Shown piece after piece: positions 1 to 13,358 of a DNA stretch of 64,000 nt. Below the pieces are notes generated by a model. It made no database searches. It was not told where the DNA came from and saw nothing but the letters and a program-made list of their open reading frames with translations. Positions within the stretch are counted from its first letter, which is position 1, and every line of letters starts with the position of its first letter. Source of the DNA: Siphonodentalium dalli (Eukaryota > Mollusca > Scaphopoda > Gadilida > Siphonodentaliidae); the NCBI GenBank assembly GCA_032622095.1, contig CP136061.1, positions 192,516,369 through 192,580,368 on the forward strand, written 5' to 3'. The position numbers and the translations under genes are program-made.

Positions 1-247
1 CACATTTCAATCGAATCAGATAACGTTTGTTGAAGTTGTTGCGCTAACGAGCCTAAAATCAGTGAAAAATGGCAAAGGGCCATAACTCTGTAATAAATGT
101 GCGGACGAACCCGATTTTTTGTCTGCAGCTTACGTGCAAATTTTTTTTAATCCGTCAATAAACGGTTGAGTTATAAGCAAAACAGGCCGCCCGCCCGTCT
201 GCCGCTCATCAAACTATAAGTCGAGTTTTGGAAAAAAACTCGACTAA
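1..247 (-). repeat. Hairpin-capped dispersed repeat, terminal part
   Basis: This is the reverse complement of the left end of the repeat at 49715-51530. It shares the segments about the seven-base 'taagcaa' region, the GC-rich CCGCCCGCCCG block and the cap. The cap at 219-245 is a near-perfect hairpin with arms AGTCGAGTTTT and AAAACTCGACT, and read on this strand it ends in CTAA. The body monomer (GTTATCGCGCTAACGAGC-like words near 20-60) matches the 161-bp monomer of the later array. The element runs off the left edge. The family is non-coding. Confidence 0.75.
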
Positions 248-1340
248 AAAGCTGCATGTAGTGCAGGAACTTACACGTGTGATGAATGTGGTATATAAAT
301 CGCAAGCGTCTGGGACAACAAGACATCTAAGCATCCAGCACTACATAAACAGGCTAACCTGCGACTGTTGTTGCATCTTCAAGTTTATAGTATGTCCGTT
401 ATTTAGTTGAAATACCACCGTTTTGTCCCCATGGATTGCTGAAAAACAGCAGGGTACGAGTTGGTCAGGGTACGAGTTGACTGACACCCGTAAAAACGGG
501 TGTTTCCGAGTGCCGATTTGCAATTGTGCATGTACATGCAAACTCTACAAATTGCGCGTGATTTTAATTCCGATAATCCGTTTAGTGGTTATATATCTAA
601 TCGTCGTTGCCACCGCATGGACGTTTTAATCTGGTTTTTTTTCTCTCGACAATTCTCAATTGAAGTTAATAGTATCGGGAACGACGGTTGATCGCCATAC
701 AAGTTATGATGGAACTTCATGGAAGTTCATAGAATGTTTCTCAAATCGTCTAATCATTGACATTAAATGCCTAATTGAGAATGCAACACACAGGTATGAT
801 TCGATTCGATATTCGATATTCTATTCGATTACGTAGACTCGATTCGATATTCGATTCGATCAAAATCTCCAATTCGCAGGATCCTACTTCCCTGGTCCCT
901 GTGGAGTTTAGAGTCTATATATATATATAGACACAACCAGTACTTATAAGTTGCTTGGAGTACTCAAAATTCGTTTATTTTATTTCACCATCAGTTTAAT
1001 TAAAATCACCTGCCTCTGAGTTACAAGACAAAATATGGGAAAAGGGCAAACATGGTAAGACCTCCAGGTCAGGGGTAAATGCTGAAAAGACAAAATAGTC
1101 TTGTCGATAAAAGTTTAAATGACCTAGAAAATATTTTGACTAAGTTGGTATCTATTCCATTTTGAAGAGGAATCATATCCTCTATAACATATCCAAAATC
1201 CGACAAATCCGCTTAGAGCAAAATGTTCTATTCAAAATGTCATCCATGATGACAATTGGTATTGAAAAATTGTGACTTTCTGTGATAGGTGGCATTAGGT
1301 CCACCAATTATCGCCAAGTTAGTAATAAAATGAAATATAC
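248..1340. other. No gene seen; ATTCG-type simple repeat at 798-860
   Basis: Apart from an interrupted ATTCG/GATTCGAT simple repeat at about 798-860 and a short TATATA run near 920, I recognise nothing here. Open frames are short and look random in composition. Confidence 0.6.
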
Positions 1341-1344
1341 ACAA

Positions 1345-1445
1345 ACAATGCTTAGTCGTAAACCATATAATAGGGCAAGATTTGATGACGTCACACAACA
1401 CGTGTTCCTAGCAGTGGTAGGCAAAACATTGACCAGTGTCTACCA
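1345..1445 (+). repeat. Left arm of a diverged inverted repeat pair
   Basis: This segment resembles the reverse complement of 4185-4285. Both contain, in the same order, a TAATAGGG word, TGACGTCA (a CRE-type palindrome), a CACGTG E-box core and GGTAGGCAAAACA. The arms are clearly diverged and I could not define outer ends or a target-site duplication. They may be the termini of an old element of about 2.9 kb, or two copies of a dispersed repeat in opposite orientation. Confidence 0.45.
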
Positions 1446-2269
1446 GATGTTCTTTGTTTACACTGAAGTGCGGTCAAAATATGCGTGTTTCAAAAATATG
1501 TATGAACAACAAAGAAAGATAAACGGCAAAAACAAAATATGGGAATAGTTGTTATGTTAATGGGTGTTCCAATTTTTCGTGTTTATATTTCCGTTTGATA
1601 AATATAACAACTTATATGTTCAGATTAAGGTAGATTGTTTATATCAAAGACATGTGTATATGATACGCGGAATAATTGTAATCGACGAATTCATGAAATA
1701 CTATCATCAGAATAAAACATCTATGGAGTTGAATGACTACTTCAGCTTTTGTTTATATTTTCAATTTGATCGCTAAATGGTTGTGCAATTCTCAACGCGA
1801 CTTCTATCATTTTCACTAGCGCCGATGTAAAATCTTATATATACATATGTACACCTGGCTGTGTTTATTTTATTTCTCTTTCATTTGAATGTATTTGTCT
1901 AGAAATTTATTATTTTGTACTCCCGTTTCTAAATAGCATGCATGGGGCGCAAGGATATTCACCCGATGGTAAAGATGGGCGAGGCAGTGTTTTTTCTTGT
2001 GTATGGCACAACTCAGTTAATAGAATATTTGAAACCTTTGAAACAAGTTGTTAAAAGATACGGGCTGCGTTGGTGGGGGTATGCTGTTGAAATATTCACC
2101 TCCGTCAAAAATCGCCATAAACAGAAAGAATAGTAAAATATAGACAGATTTTGTTCTAAAAAACAATCAGAAATATGGAATAAACAGTATGTTATTGTCA
2201 ATTTACCCCTTTGTTTTGTAAACAAAAACAAAAAACGTTACGTTTCCTGGCTTTTGTTTAGATCCGGAT

Positions 2270-2690
2270 ATGGTAAACATAAAGAGCGTTTTTTTACTGT
2301 TTTCCTGATATGGAAATAATAAAGAGCGTTTATATAATTTTTTGTATGATAAACCAATATAATTGCGCTGTGTTATGTAAACAGAAACAGAACTTCTGTA
2401 ACACGAGCAGGCTCTTGTTTACGTACACCATCGTACGTCTTGACGACGATATACTTTTTACTGATTAATTATGTTTGGCATATGAACAAAACTATGTATA
2501 TTTTAATATTCCTTCTGTTGATGACGATTTGAACAAATGTGAATATTTCTGCAACGTACGCCGTCCGTGCCTTTACATGGTAGAAAAAGACACACTCATG
2601 TTTCAGAAAATGTTTCTTGCACATGAATCAATAAAGAGCGTTTGCTGTTACTATGTTCAGAATTTCGTACGAACAAAGAGCGTTTATCTC
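2270..2690 (+). repeat. Reiterated AAAGAGCGTTT motif
   Basis: The word AAAGAGCGTTT occurs near 2281, 2321, 2634 and 2675, usually preceded by AAT or ACA and embedded in unrelated sequence. The complement of a similar word is seen near 15605 and 33855. No function is assigned; the spacing is irregular, so this is not a simple tandem repeat. Confidence 0.5.
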
Positions 2691-3228
2691 AGTTATGTTT
2701 CAAAAGAAATGGACAATATGTGACTTGGTATTAAATACGTTTTTATCGACGTCTTATCTCGCCTTTGAAATTAAATATACGAACGTCGCTTGTCCAAACG
2801 GTCATTAACTGGTGCATATACCTAGTGAATAAAGAACATTGGGTACTAATTTCCGCTCGTATGTGAGCCATGTTCCTTGATTTTATAAATTCATATATTT
2901 TGCTCGTTACAATGTCAGTCAATCAACATCTATACATAATGGGACAATTCACGAACTGCATGATAAGCTAACAGAGAGACCAAATTACAATTGCATTCGT
3001 CGCTGCATGTGTTATTGATATAAAATGAATATGCATGGTGGACACAATTGCAACCAAATACTTGGAACTTGGTGATGCATTTCATATATCGCGCGTGTGT
3101 GTGTGTGCGCTAGTAAATGGAACACCCGGGCGAATTTACCAAATACAAAACAATAACACCCGCAGTAATCGCATGACCACGTGTCGAAATATCCTCCAAA
3201 TTGTCACAAAATCGTCAGTTATAATTAT

Positions 3229-4035
3229 CAGGGTTGGCTGATTTAAATCAAGCGATTTAAATCATTGATTTAAATCAAGATTTAAATCAATGATTTTTTT
3301 CAAAAAAATCATTGATTTAAATCAAATTTTTTGAAATGATTGCATATGTCAAGAATTTGCAATATCTAACAATGTTTTTTGTAAACTATAACATGATTAT
3401 GATTAAACAATATACAAAATTGGATAATAGATATGAAATTGTGCAGTAATTGTCAACCCTATAGAAACAGGCATACTGCATGGTTCTGTGATTACTGCTC
3501 CAGCAACGGCCTGTTCCACTTATTTGTAACTACAATCAGATTCAGCAGTCCTCATTACGCTATTAAATTTCCTTTCCTTTTCTGATTGCCATACATGTAA
3601 ATGCCAACCAAGTAATTCTACCATATACTCTGCCATCTAAACTACTCTAGTTGTCTAATGTCCATACTTGATATATGGTGTGATTACATGTATGTCCTCA
3701 AGTCACCGAGGAGCAAAGGTGATTGATAATATATTCAGTTCTCAGCTAAAATTTACTAAATTTATTAGTAAATCTTTAAGCACAGGTTTACCTATCCAGA
3801 TATCACAACATTGGAACACACATGGACCTAAGTGTATGCATAATTAAAGTACATGGTTGCCATACCTGTTCTGCCATGATATTTGTGCTTGATACATGTA
3901 GTTATACAAAAAATAATAAATAATAATAGAATTTTGATTAATCCAGCCTTGGATATAATAAGCAACACCTTTTAGAACCTTCATTTATCAAAGACATTGT
4001 ACAACTGCATATTTTCATAAAAATCACCAACCCTG
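3229..4035. mobile_element. hAT-type non-autonomous element (MITE) with 8-bp TSD
   Basis: The element begins CAGGGTTGG and ends CCAACCCTG, an inverted terminal repeat. It is flanked by a perfect 8-bp direct repeat ATAATTAT at 3221-3228 and 4036-4043. An 8-bp duplication with CAGGG-type termini is the signature of the hAT superfamily. Just inside the left end lies a palindromic run of GATTTAAATC words (about 3238-3325). No transposase frame is present, so the 807-bp element is non-autonomous. Confidence 0.9.
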
Positions 4036-4184
4036 ATAATTATAATCCGCGCCAGTGTTAACGTACATATATGTTATTGTGCCACTGGAAGAACTTTACG
4101 TTAAATATTTCATGTATAAGAGGAAAGTATAGGGTGTTTTGCGAGACACCATTGTGTGTTTCTGTGTTAATCTATACACAGCTG

Positions 4185-4285
4185 GCCTTTGTTTTGCCTA
4201 CCAGCAGCCAACACACGTGGTCGCTGTGACGTCATTGTTTGTATACAAAATTCTCCCCTATTATGTAGAATGTCTGTCCCAACAT
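4185..4285 (-). repeat. Right arm of the diverged inverted repeat pair
   Basis: This is the partner of 1345-1445 in reverse orientation. It keeps the GGTAGGCAAAACA, CACGTG and TGACGTCA words in the same order when read on the minus strand. The hAT MITE at 3229-4035 lies between the two arms. Confidence 0.45.
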
Positions 4286-4289
4286 GGCC

Positions 4290-6878
4290 ATAGCCAGCCC
4301 TCTTAATTCAGATTGTTTGGCTTCGGCAATCCGCTACGGCAACAGTATGCCGTGGCCCAGTTTGCTTCAGCAAATTGCTTCGGCAATGCTGATTGCCATA
4401 GCCAATTATGAAGGCTGCATAGCACACCTGTTACCCCATTTGATATTGGAATAGTTGGAACATTGACATGAAAAATAACACCAAAACAGCGTCTTCACCA
4501 TCGGTTTCGGTAGTAGAATATACTAGTATAGGATTAAGTTTGTTTAAAATTATTTTTCCTCAAAATGTGTCTACATTGTTTACACGCCTTTCCCACGACA
4601 CTACTTCAAATTAAACAGCAGTGCGGAACATAAAGGTCACATCTTAAGACTACTTTCATTTGATATCTAATATTTCCGTGTGTTAAAAAAATATATATTC
4701 AAAACCGTTCATCCACGTTGATAATTAACACAGTTCCAATGCTATATGTGCGTGTGTACACTCTCCCCGCCTGTCTATCTTGTTTCCAGTTGATTTCAAC
4801 ATATAAACATCCAATGGACGGATCTACGTAAATTGTGAAAAACTATATGGATACTTAGCTAGATCATATCATGAATCTCTAACCAGGCTATGCCCGTAGA
4901 GAAAATTCTACACCAGTTCAAATAAAGTGAAATTTTCATGTTCAGATAGGGAAGTTTATCAACATTTAAAAAACAGTGCAGCTAATATATTCTTAGTTAA
5001 TATCGTTCCTTAGTACCGGTAAATACTGTATTCCACAGTGTACGTAGGTCCCGAAGATCCCAGCTGGATGATGCATGAAATATGTAACTTTGTTGAGTCG
5101 AGTTTGATTGGCATCCTTTACAATCATGAAATTTCTCACGGGTAATCAATTCAATGCTTATTTTGATGTCAACTCACAAAAGTCACAGACCAATCATGCA
5201 ATCTGGAGTTGTGACCACCCCTATTGTGAAATATATTATTAAGGAACAAGTATTAATAAAGAAATATATACAGTCAGTGCGTTGTTTGTTCAATGCTATA
5301 AAGTTCTCCGTCAGAATATTAAAAAGTTCCCATATTTTTAACGGGTTGAATATGATCTTTATGGTACCGTAGCCAGAGTATAAATTCATGACATGATCTA
5401 GTACTGGGCGACCCATTCCTATATTCTATAAGAAAGAAATATATTCAACATATACTGCAAATCATGCAACTTACTACGATAATGATGTTGGGTTGAAATT
5501 TAAATACAAATGCATCTCCACAAAATTACTACTAGTAATCATATATAAAGTAATATTATGTTCCTTTCTGACGCCCCCCCCCCCCCCCACTCCCCAATCG
5601 CACCATTACCACGTCTCTGATAAATGCAGGATGACCGTCCTATCATTAAAATCTTGTCAACAGAGACCATTGTTCTTGCAGGGGCACATACAATCAAACT
5701 GAAACCCCTTTATCGCGTACCAATAATTATAGAGATGCTGGGGAAGCTTATTTCTGAATACACCCGGAAATCCTCGGCTGTTGTCGGTGGTTGCATCATC
5801 CAAAATGGCAGGTTGGTTGTTTGGGACCCAAACAATGCAATTTTCATGACTTGAATGCGTCTTTTTGGGACATATATTATAGGTCGTAGAAAGGTAGTTT
5901 GGGCATTTATCTACCTATTTTGAAACCGGAAAAATTTCAAAAGCAAATATTATTTTTTTTTATTTTGGAGCGCAAACCGCCATGTGGCTTTAACTGTTAA
6001 GTAAAAAAATCCCACAAAAATAACATTTATAATAATAACATTAGTCATTAACAAACCCCCTGGCACCCCCACAGGCAACAGAGATCTGCTAGCACCGTCC
6101 CTTCATTCCAAGTTCCATATAAATTATTGTAATTGAATTTGAGCACAATTGGTTGTACAGTGTACATTTATTAATATATCTGAGTTGGTCTCTTGTGGGA
6201 ACTTATAAATTAAACAAGGTTAACGAACGACTGGTCTTCCGTACAATTTGACAACAATGAAATAGTATCGCTATTTTATTCATAAATCTAGTTCATTTGA
6301 CGAGTAACTGTTCGGAGAACTCAGACAAGAGTAACTCTAGGATGTTTAGATTAATATGAGGATTTAAATGAGCAAAACTCACTCTCCAAGTAATCTTCGA
6401 GGAACAACATTTTGACAAAATTGATGGATATATTCTCTTCCGCAAAAAAAATTAATGGCGAAGACGGAAATTGTTAGTTCATGAAACGGCTTGTCTGATA
6501 GGTCAATGTGCTAAGGCGGATTCGATTGAATGTCCACACATGTTTGATTTGTGAACCGGTCTACACAGATTGGTGTAACAACCACACCTGCGGGTGCGCA
6601 CCTGTGTTGAAAATTCCTTTCCCACTTGCATATTCAATATATTGAGAGGCATGATTACCGTTTCACATTTGGCAAACATGACCTTTCGTGGGAATTTTGT
6701 AAAACCGTTTCAAGCTGGATGGAGATTATATAGCAAGGTACATATATACAAAGATATCACAATCACATAACGTTTAATATTAAATTTTTGTTCTTGAAAA
6801 AATTGCATTACATTTTTGTTATTTTATGACATTATGTCTGTCGTCCGTCTGTCTGTCGCATTGCCGTCAATATAATGG
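4290..6878. other. Intergenic, no gene recognised
   Basis: Near 4316-4400 there are several short copies of a GCTTCGGCAAT-like word. A run of about 15 cytosines lies at about 5575-5589. The open frames (for example 5154-5372, 5624-5854) are short, and I see no recognisable domain or splice context in them. An interrupted GTCCGTCTGTC repeat lies at 6838-6857, next to the element starting at 6881. Confidence 0.55.
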
Positions 6879-6880
6879 TA

Positions 6881-9717
6881 CAGTCATTCAGGCAGTAACG
6901 GGTCACAGGCAGTAACGGGTCAGTTGCCGTTTATCGTCATGGCAAAAGCCACAGATGCACTTGATCTCCCAAAATCCTGTTGATTCTTGAGAATGAATAT
7001 GTGTTGGAGATCGCGATCATGTGCAATTTGTGGCGAGTTCTGATGGTAATTTCCGATTTAATTCAATTTTTTCTGACGGACAGTGGAAACGCATCGGAGG
7101 AAAGTAGGTCAACAAAATATGTCAAGTTGCAGATCGGCTACTGCCAATAAAAAAACAGAATAAAATACACCCAAACTAAGCACTGTCAAATATTAACAAA
7201 TTATTGATTTTTCAACTCCCAGACCCCCACAAAAGTTAAATTTGTCTTATAGTGTAAACATTTAATTTGTTTTGACCTACTTCCGTTGTCAATAACGGGT
7301 CACATGCTTTTGTTGACAGTCGATGCACGTGCTATCACGGACTGAATACAAACATGTCAATTGAATTCTGATGATTAGCATACGTTGGAAATAATAAAAC
7401 ATAGTAACATTTCATTGGCAATTATTAGCCCACCCGCAAGAGGTGTGGGAGGGACAGGGACGTGGCCAGAGGGTCTCCATTGGTGACGTTCACCTTGGAA
7501 TTTCCGATTAGGCCTACCCAGCAGCCATCTTGGATTTCAAAACTCAATCCATTATCATGGGCTACAGGCTATACTATTTGTCTGATCATCATGAAATTTG
7601 TCATTTCTGCTAATATTGACATATAGATGTGTTTTAAGCCAAACTCATTGCAAAAACAGTCAAAACGACTTGCATGAAAAATATTTTTGAGTTGCGGAAA
7701 AAATTGTTTGTTGGTCCTATCGAACACCCACCCAATGTTGGGGAGGGGGAGAGTCACCCCAGCACCAGATATGTCACTACGTCCTTAAGGAGGGTGTGAA
7801 TATAATTACCTGGATTCAGGATGTTGTGTCTCCCTAAGGGATGGTGCCCATATGAATATGCTAAAGGTGCATCCACTAAATGGAGTGCCCAAGCCATATA
7901 ATCCTCCCCGAGAAAACCACAAAATAAAAAGAATATATAAACACCAAATGATAATTTTGCTATTTCAATTGTTCCGTTATAAATAGATATATTAGTACAT
8001 CGCATGCTGTGTACCATCGGTTAGTGTGCCATTTAACTGCTGTGATAGTAACCTCTGATGGGGATGAATCCAGGCAATTCATGCAGTGCTAGCTGGCAGG
8101 TCGATTATATTGGGACGGGGCTGAGCAAATTTAAAATTAACACACAACTGAGGGTGGGTTGGGTGCTTGGTGGAAATGGGTATACTCATGTCAGTGGCGA
8201 GATACACCCAACACTCACTTTCATTCGCGACGTCCTTGGTAGTAACGTTTGCCTTTGTTTTTCTGGATCAGAGCAAAAGGAAAGCAATTGCAAATCCCAG
8301 TTTTGTCGTTGCTTCTTTCTTGATGTATATGTTGAATACAAATGTAATCTAAATTGCTTGAATCATGATCCACGATCCACAAATACTAGTAGAGCGATAA
8401 GTGGACTAGCTTACAAACCAATAATATTAGTTTGATACATGTATATGTCAATCAGATTTGGCACTGGTAAGTGCTGCATATGCATTGCAATGAAATGAGT
8501 ACACCACATTTGCTATTCATGGTCATATAAACATGTAGGCCAAATGAATATGTTGTCAGTTTTGTGTGTGTTTGTATCATTAATTAATTTAGAAACTACA
8601 AAACATATAATTATTTACTGTCCGAAAATAAATATTGAGCTTTGGTATTTCACTGACAATTAAATATGAGTAAAAAATGTGAGTTAAAGATATGTAATTA
8701 AATAAGTTATAGGCAATAACAACAACAACCTTGCCACTTGAGGCGACTCAAGACAGTACAATCCACAATGCATCTTATGACTGATCCACTTGGGATTTGG
8801 GATGCAAGCGCCCAAGGTGCTCGAAACAATCAAATTATCTTGTCCGCCACCTTCTGTTCTGGTAAATTTCCACTTTCCAGTGTTTTATATCAGTTTGTTG
8901 CCTTAATTTACCCCTGTTTATCCCATAGAAATAATGGAGCTGTCCTATCCTGACTGCCCACCATCCACCTCAACTGCTGCTACCTCTGCTCTGATTGTAC
9001 TACTACTGGTATATGTTTGTATTATGAACACAAAACATTCAATCACACACTGTAACACTACTACATATGATTTCTGAGTGAATGCTATTAACTGTACATA
9101 TAGGGCCATATTATGTTGGGAACAAATGTAATTACTAATTTGAGTTTGTATTTCCACTAGAAATAATAAATAAAAACATATTTCTCAGCAACTAACTTTT
9201 CTACAAATCAGTTATTGATTGTGATTCTATAAGCACTAATTATCATCATCAAAAACATAGAATTAGTTTCCCCGATGATGATGTACACGTGTATCGTCTG
9301 TGCCTTGGAAATTGTTTTGAACATCATTTTGTTTACATTCTGGTGATGCTGAAATTGAGTCTATAGTAAACAAGTTTGTTGAAGTATATACAAAACATTT
9401 AATTGGAATAAATTAATCTTGCACAATCTTGTTATTTGTGGTTTAATAACACACAAACAGTCATAAATTGTGATATATACAGCTCAAACGAAAGGTGACC
9501 CTTTACTGCCTGAATTGACCCCTTATTGCCTGAATTTTGTGCTATCTTTGATCGCGTATTTTAAACAGAAAGAGCAAAATTTGTGAACATCACATAAGAT
9601 GTATGATAGAGCTAGGATTTAGGAACAAAATGATATATAAATTTTTATCCATTGTACTTGCATACAGACAGGTGCAGCACAAACATGAAAAGTGACCCTT
9701 TACTGCCTGAATGACTG
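6881..9717. mobile_element. TIR element with TA target duplication (Tc1/mariner type)
   Basis: The left end reads CAGTCATTCAGGCAGTAA and the right end is its reverse complement apart from one or two bases just inside. TA dinucleotides flank both ends (6879-6880 and 9718-9719), as expected for Tc1/mariner-class insertion. A 'ggcagtaacgggtca' sub-repeat recurs inside the left end, and a matching block lies inside the right end near 9497. I could not recognise a transposase, so the 2.84-kb element is non-autonomous or its transposase has decayed. It contains a nested repeat at 7426-7760. Confidence 0.75.
7426..7760 (+). repeat. Nested hairpin-start repeat with 'gcagccatcttgg' monomer
   Basis: It starts with a short stem (TAGCCCACC, then GGTGTGGGA). 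It continues into a monomer carrying 'gcagccatcttgg', a 'gggctacagg' word and a 'gatcatcatgaaatttgtc' word. These are the same words, in the same order, as in the intronic array at 45632-49070, so it is a diverged single or partial copy of that family. Confidence 0.65.
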
Positions 9718-9719
9718 TA

Positions 9720-10236
9720 TCCGTATCATTCATTAATTTATCAACTTCAATGACATCTTCATAAATAATAATCAACTAAAATTTGTAATGTATATTACTC
9801 AACTTACCGTATAGACATTCATTGCATTTGTAAGCCAGACATTTGTAATTGTGTGCTATATAATATGAATCGTACGTGACACGTAGTGGAGCAACCACAC
9901 ATAATGTGTCTGAAATTGCCTTTTTTCGGCGACATAACGCTGGTCAATTCCATTTAAAAGTTCCATTTTGGTCAATTTTACAAAATTCAATACTCGTGCA
10001 GTGATACTGTTTATTTTGAAAAGTGGATCCCAAATTTCACAAAACTTTTGATATTCTGTGGATTGCTCACTCCAATCTGGAGTTATGACAATTCCCATTG
10101 TTACATAATGTATTCATTTGGAAACTCTTTTTTTCAGTGTAATTTTTACATATGCCACAATATTATCAAATTGTGGGAATGATATAAAATAATATGTAAA
10201 TTTTAATAATAGGGGCGAATTCTGCAGATGTGTTAT
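9720..10236. other. Spacer between two TA-flanked elements
   Basis: I see no gene or repeat family here. A frame at 9856-10098 on the minus strand has no recognisable features. Confidence 0.5.
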
Positions 10237-10238
10237 TA

Positions 10239-11421
10239 CAGTAAAACCTCTCTAAACTGTACACCCTTCGGACCGGTCCTTATGTTCGGTTTAGAGAGGT
10301 GTTCGGTTTACCGAAAATCGCAAAACCATCGGAATATATTATATTGCCGCCATCAGTAAGAGTTATCGAGACCCGAACACCTCATTACTGATTACTTAAA
10401 CTTTATTCAATAAACTACAAAATAAAACATAAATTGCAATAGATAAAGATGCTATAATAAGAAATAAATATATGTATCGATAAACCAGGAAAACGGAAAC
10501 GATACATTTTACTGTGATTCACGTTTTTTTTTAAATGTTGTTGACGGTAGATTTCAACTCTGAGCTATTGTTTTCCCGACGGCTCATTAATTGTGTTAGG
10601 TTGATTTAATAAAACTGTGATGGTCACCGTATAACAATAAACCACCGTCCTGTACTTTTAGGGAATTAGTGTTTAGTTTGGACAACTGTTGTGAAAACAA
10701 AGAGTCCATTCCAGCACAATAGCTGATGTAAAAACAACGTGTCACTGCTCTAATTATCTGTGAAGTCACCATTGTTCAATCAGTTTGTGATCTAAGCAAA
10801 CATGTATCTATCTGTTTCTGCATGTATCAGAAGGTGGTGCAGTGCAGTAACCAATTCTGGTTTAGGCGAATCTAATTACACACCTGTTGTTTTAATCCGT
10901 TTCAAAACTTTGCCGATACAAAGACAGCTAATTAAATTGGTACGCTGTGTGCACACGCGTTCGTCTGGTATCGCTTTCGGAATTTATTTAGAATAAGATT
11001 AAATATAAATACGGCAGTATCTTTTTATTCTCAGGCATTATATTCGTTTTAATTTGTAAATAAATTTGATTAATGTACCAAGAACACTTCGTCCGTTTGT
11101 AACTAACTGTTGTCACTGACGGTGATCGAGGTCACACACAGGTCAACTCAAAAGCGGAAACGTTCACATCATTACCTTTTAACTGATTGCGTTCGGTGTA
11201 GCTCTTCCATCGCTTTAAGCGTTCGGATTTTGGAGGTAAACATTAGTGTATTTGTTCACTTACGAACTAATAAAGCTGTCCGGTATTCGGAGTACAGAGG
11301 TTTCGGATTACAGAGGTAATAGTTAGTGACAGTGCATTTGGGTAAATTCGGGACCGAACAATTCATTCGGAATGGAGATGGGTTCGGATTGTAGAGGGTC
11401 CGGTTTGGAGAGGTTTCACTG
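10239..11421. mobile_element. TIR element with TA target duplication, copy 1
   Basis: The termini fit CAGTRAAACCTCTCYAAAC and its complement, flanked by TA at 10237-10238 and 11422-11423. The subterminal regions contain repeated 'ttcggtttagagagg' and 'ttcgga.tacagagg' words. This places it in the Tc1/mariner/pogo class by termini and target duplication. No intact transposase is visible. A shorter copy of the same family lies at 53040-53811; both share the right-hand subterminal block with 'gtattcggagtacaga'. Confidence 0.85.
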
Positions 11422-11424
11422 TAG

Positions 11425-12040
11425 TTGGAAGTTCACTGCTCAAGTTTATGGTCAGAAGACTAAGATTAATTTTTGTCCCAAAATTATGTCCCATCAGTCA
11501 CAATTTACGTTATGAATGTATTGTACATAAAAAATGTTTCATCTTCCCCAACCAAATCATGTTTTCATATCCCTACCAACTTGCCGTAGCATGTTTGCAC
11601 CAACAACAGTTGCTGTAATATCTTGGGTTTTCATGTTTAGCTCATGCAAAAATGTCCCATCAGTCACAAAATACATGGCATTTCCATGATACAGCGAAAC
11701 TCAAATGGCCCTGAATTGTTTTAGAAATCACCTACATGTATATACATCGAAATCAAACTTTATTGTTCATAATATTGACTGTCAGTATCATATTGAGTAC
11801 CAGTAGTTTATATTGCCTGTCTGAATTTGTCACTATTAGATAATCATTGTATAATTTGTGAACAATGACAAAATCAACACTCTGATATCGATAGAGATTA
11901 ATCAGATTTAATTCAGTTTAACATTTAAATATTGCATATCATAATCAAGTGTTAATTAGTGACTGTCCTGGAACTAGAATCATTTGCTGCACGGTGAAGC
12001 GGTCTGACACTGATGTTACTGTTAAATGTGGACATTTCTG
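11425..12040. other. No gene; recurring 'gtcccatcagtcaca' word
   Basis: A 'tcccatcagtcaca' word occurs near 11488 and 11656 here, and similar words recur near 13317 and 17141. This suggests fragments of a diverged repeat. Nothing coding was recognised. Confidence 0.45.
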
Positions 12041-12044
12041 TTTT

Positions 12045-12480
12045 TTAACAAGAGCATCGCTCGGGTGTGGCAAATACACCCTTTAGCCATTTCAAATTGT
12101 ACTACCGCAAAATAAAATTAATAATTTGAGATTACAAAGAATATCTGATATACCCCTAATTTCAATGCCAAAATGCAGTCAAATTCTAAGTCGAAAAATG
12201 TCATGTAGAAATAATTGGACGGAACCCATATTCGAACTTGGCTTGTATCTTTAGCTGGGAAATACACATATCAATTTTGGTTCAGATAAAATAATCCTAA
12301 CTGGAGTTATCGAAAGAAACCAAAAATGTTAACAGACGTTCAAATTCTAAGTAAAAAAAGGGCCGTAACTCATGTAAAAATAATTGGATGGAACCCATAT
12401 TTGAACTTAGCCTGTATTTTTAACTGGGAAATACACATACCAACTTCGGTTCAGATAAAATGGACAGACGGGCGGACATC
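12045..12480 (+). repeat. Dispersed repeat starting AACAAGAGCATCGCTCG, two monomers
   Basis: It starts with AACAAGAGCATCGCTCG followed by an inverted GGGTGT/ACACCC pair. It then carries two monomers of about 170 bp with shared words (aataattgga, 'gaacccatatt', 'gggaaatacacat', 'ttcggttcagataaaat') and ends near a 'gacgggcgga' block. Reverse-orientation relatives with the complementary terminus ('gatgctcttgtt' or a variant) end near 26843 and 44660. Confidence 0.7.
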
Positions 12481-13358
12481 CTGATTACATAATACAGGTA
12501 CAACCTTTTTTTGCCAAAGGGAATATAAAAACAATATAAATGCTAACAAGCAGCGAAGTCGCAAAGATGGTGAGAATTTCAGTCCTTCCCAGGAGACAGG
12601 AGTGATTGCTCTCGCACCTGTACACCCTTGTACTTTTCAATTCACGGGTGTTAAAATTCGCACCCGTCCCTCTTAACATAATTCTAATGGCGACTGTAAT
12701 TGTTGGTTCAATATTGAACTATTTTAAGGTTTATTTAGATCCTTTACCATCTCAGTTCGACTATGGCTTATTGAGGTGTAACTAGACATAGGTCTATTCC
12801 ACTATGACTTTTTGTAACTGCAAAGACCCCTTTTGCAGTTGTAGTGTGGGTGCCATATTGCACACGTCTTCTGTGTTGCGGGAGCCAATAAGTGCTCTCG
12901 CTGTGTTTTCCTCGAGGGAAGGTCTGGAATTTCTTCAAATATTTATATTACTGTGACTCTTAACTATATCTATATACCGGTACCAATTTGACGCCAATTT
13001 TCATCTGTATTAACTGATGCCAGCATTGTGTACAGGTGCTTTTTCTTCTAAAATATAAACCCAACACGTACATACTAATCGGCATGATCACCTTTAAGCA
13101 TGTTCTTATCTCCAGCCAAACACAACTTAAAAAAGCCTGGCATATTAGTTCCAAATAAATTATGTTATTATTAGGACTGTTTGAATTAAACTGTCATTGT
13201 GATTGTTGCCAAGATTCAAGACTATGGTGTTTAAAAGTCAGCAATGACTTCCTGTCCAAAATACTGCAACATAATATGCAGAAGTTGATACTCGTCACAT
13301 CAGTCATGAAAATAATGCCCCATCAGTCACACCAACTACCACTCCATGGTTTTGAATG
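12481..13358. other. No gene recognised
   Basis: The frames at 12485-12679 (minus), 12960-13154 (minus) and 13162-13359 (plus) show no domain, no splice context and no similarity that I recognise. Confidence 0.5.

Noticed and set aside
3238-3325. GATTTAAATC palindromes as a transcription-factor cluster
   Set aside because: They lie just inside the left end of the hAT-type MITE and are better explained as its subterminal repeats.
8058-8435. Cysteine-rich 125-codon plus-strand frame
   Set aside because: It lies inside a TIR element, shows no recognised domain, no signal-peptide start and no splice context; probably chance.
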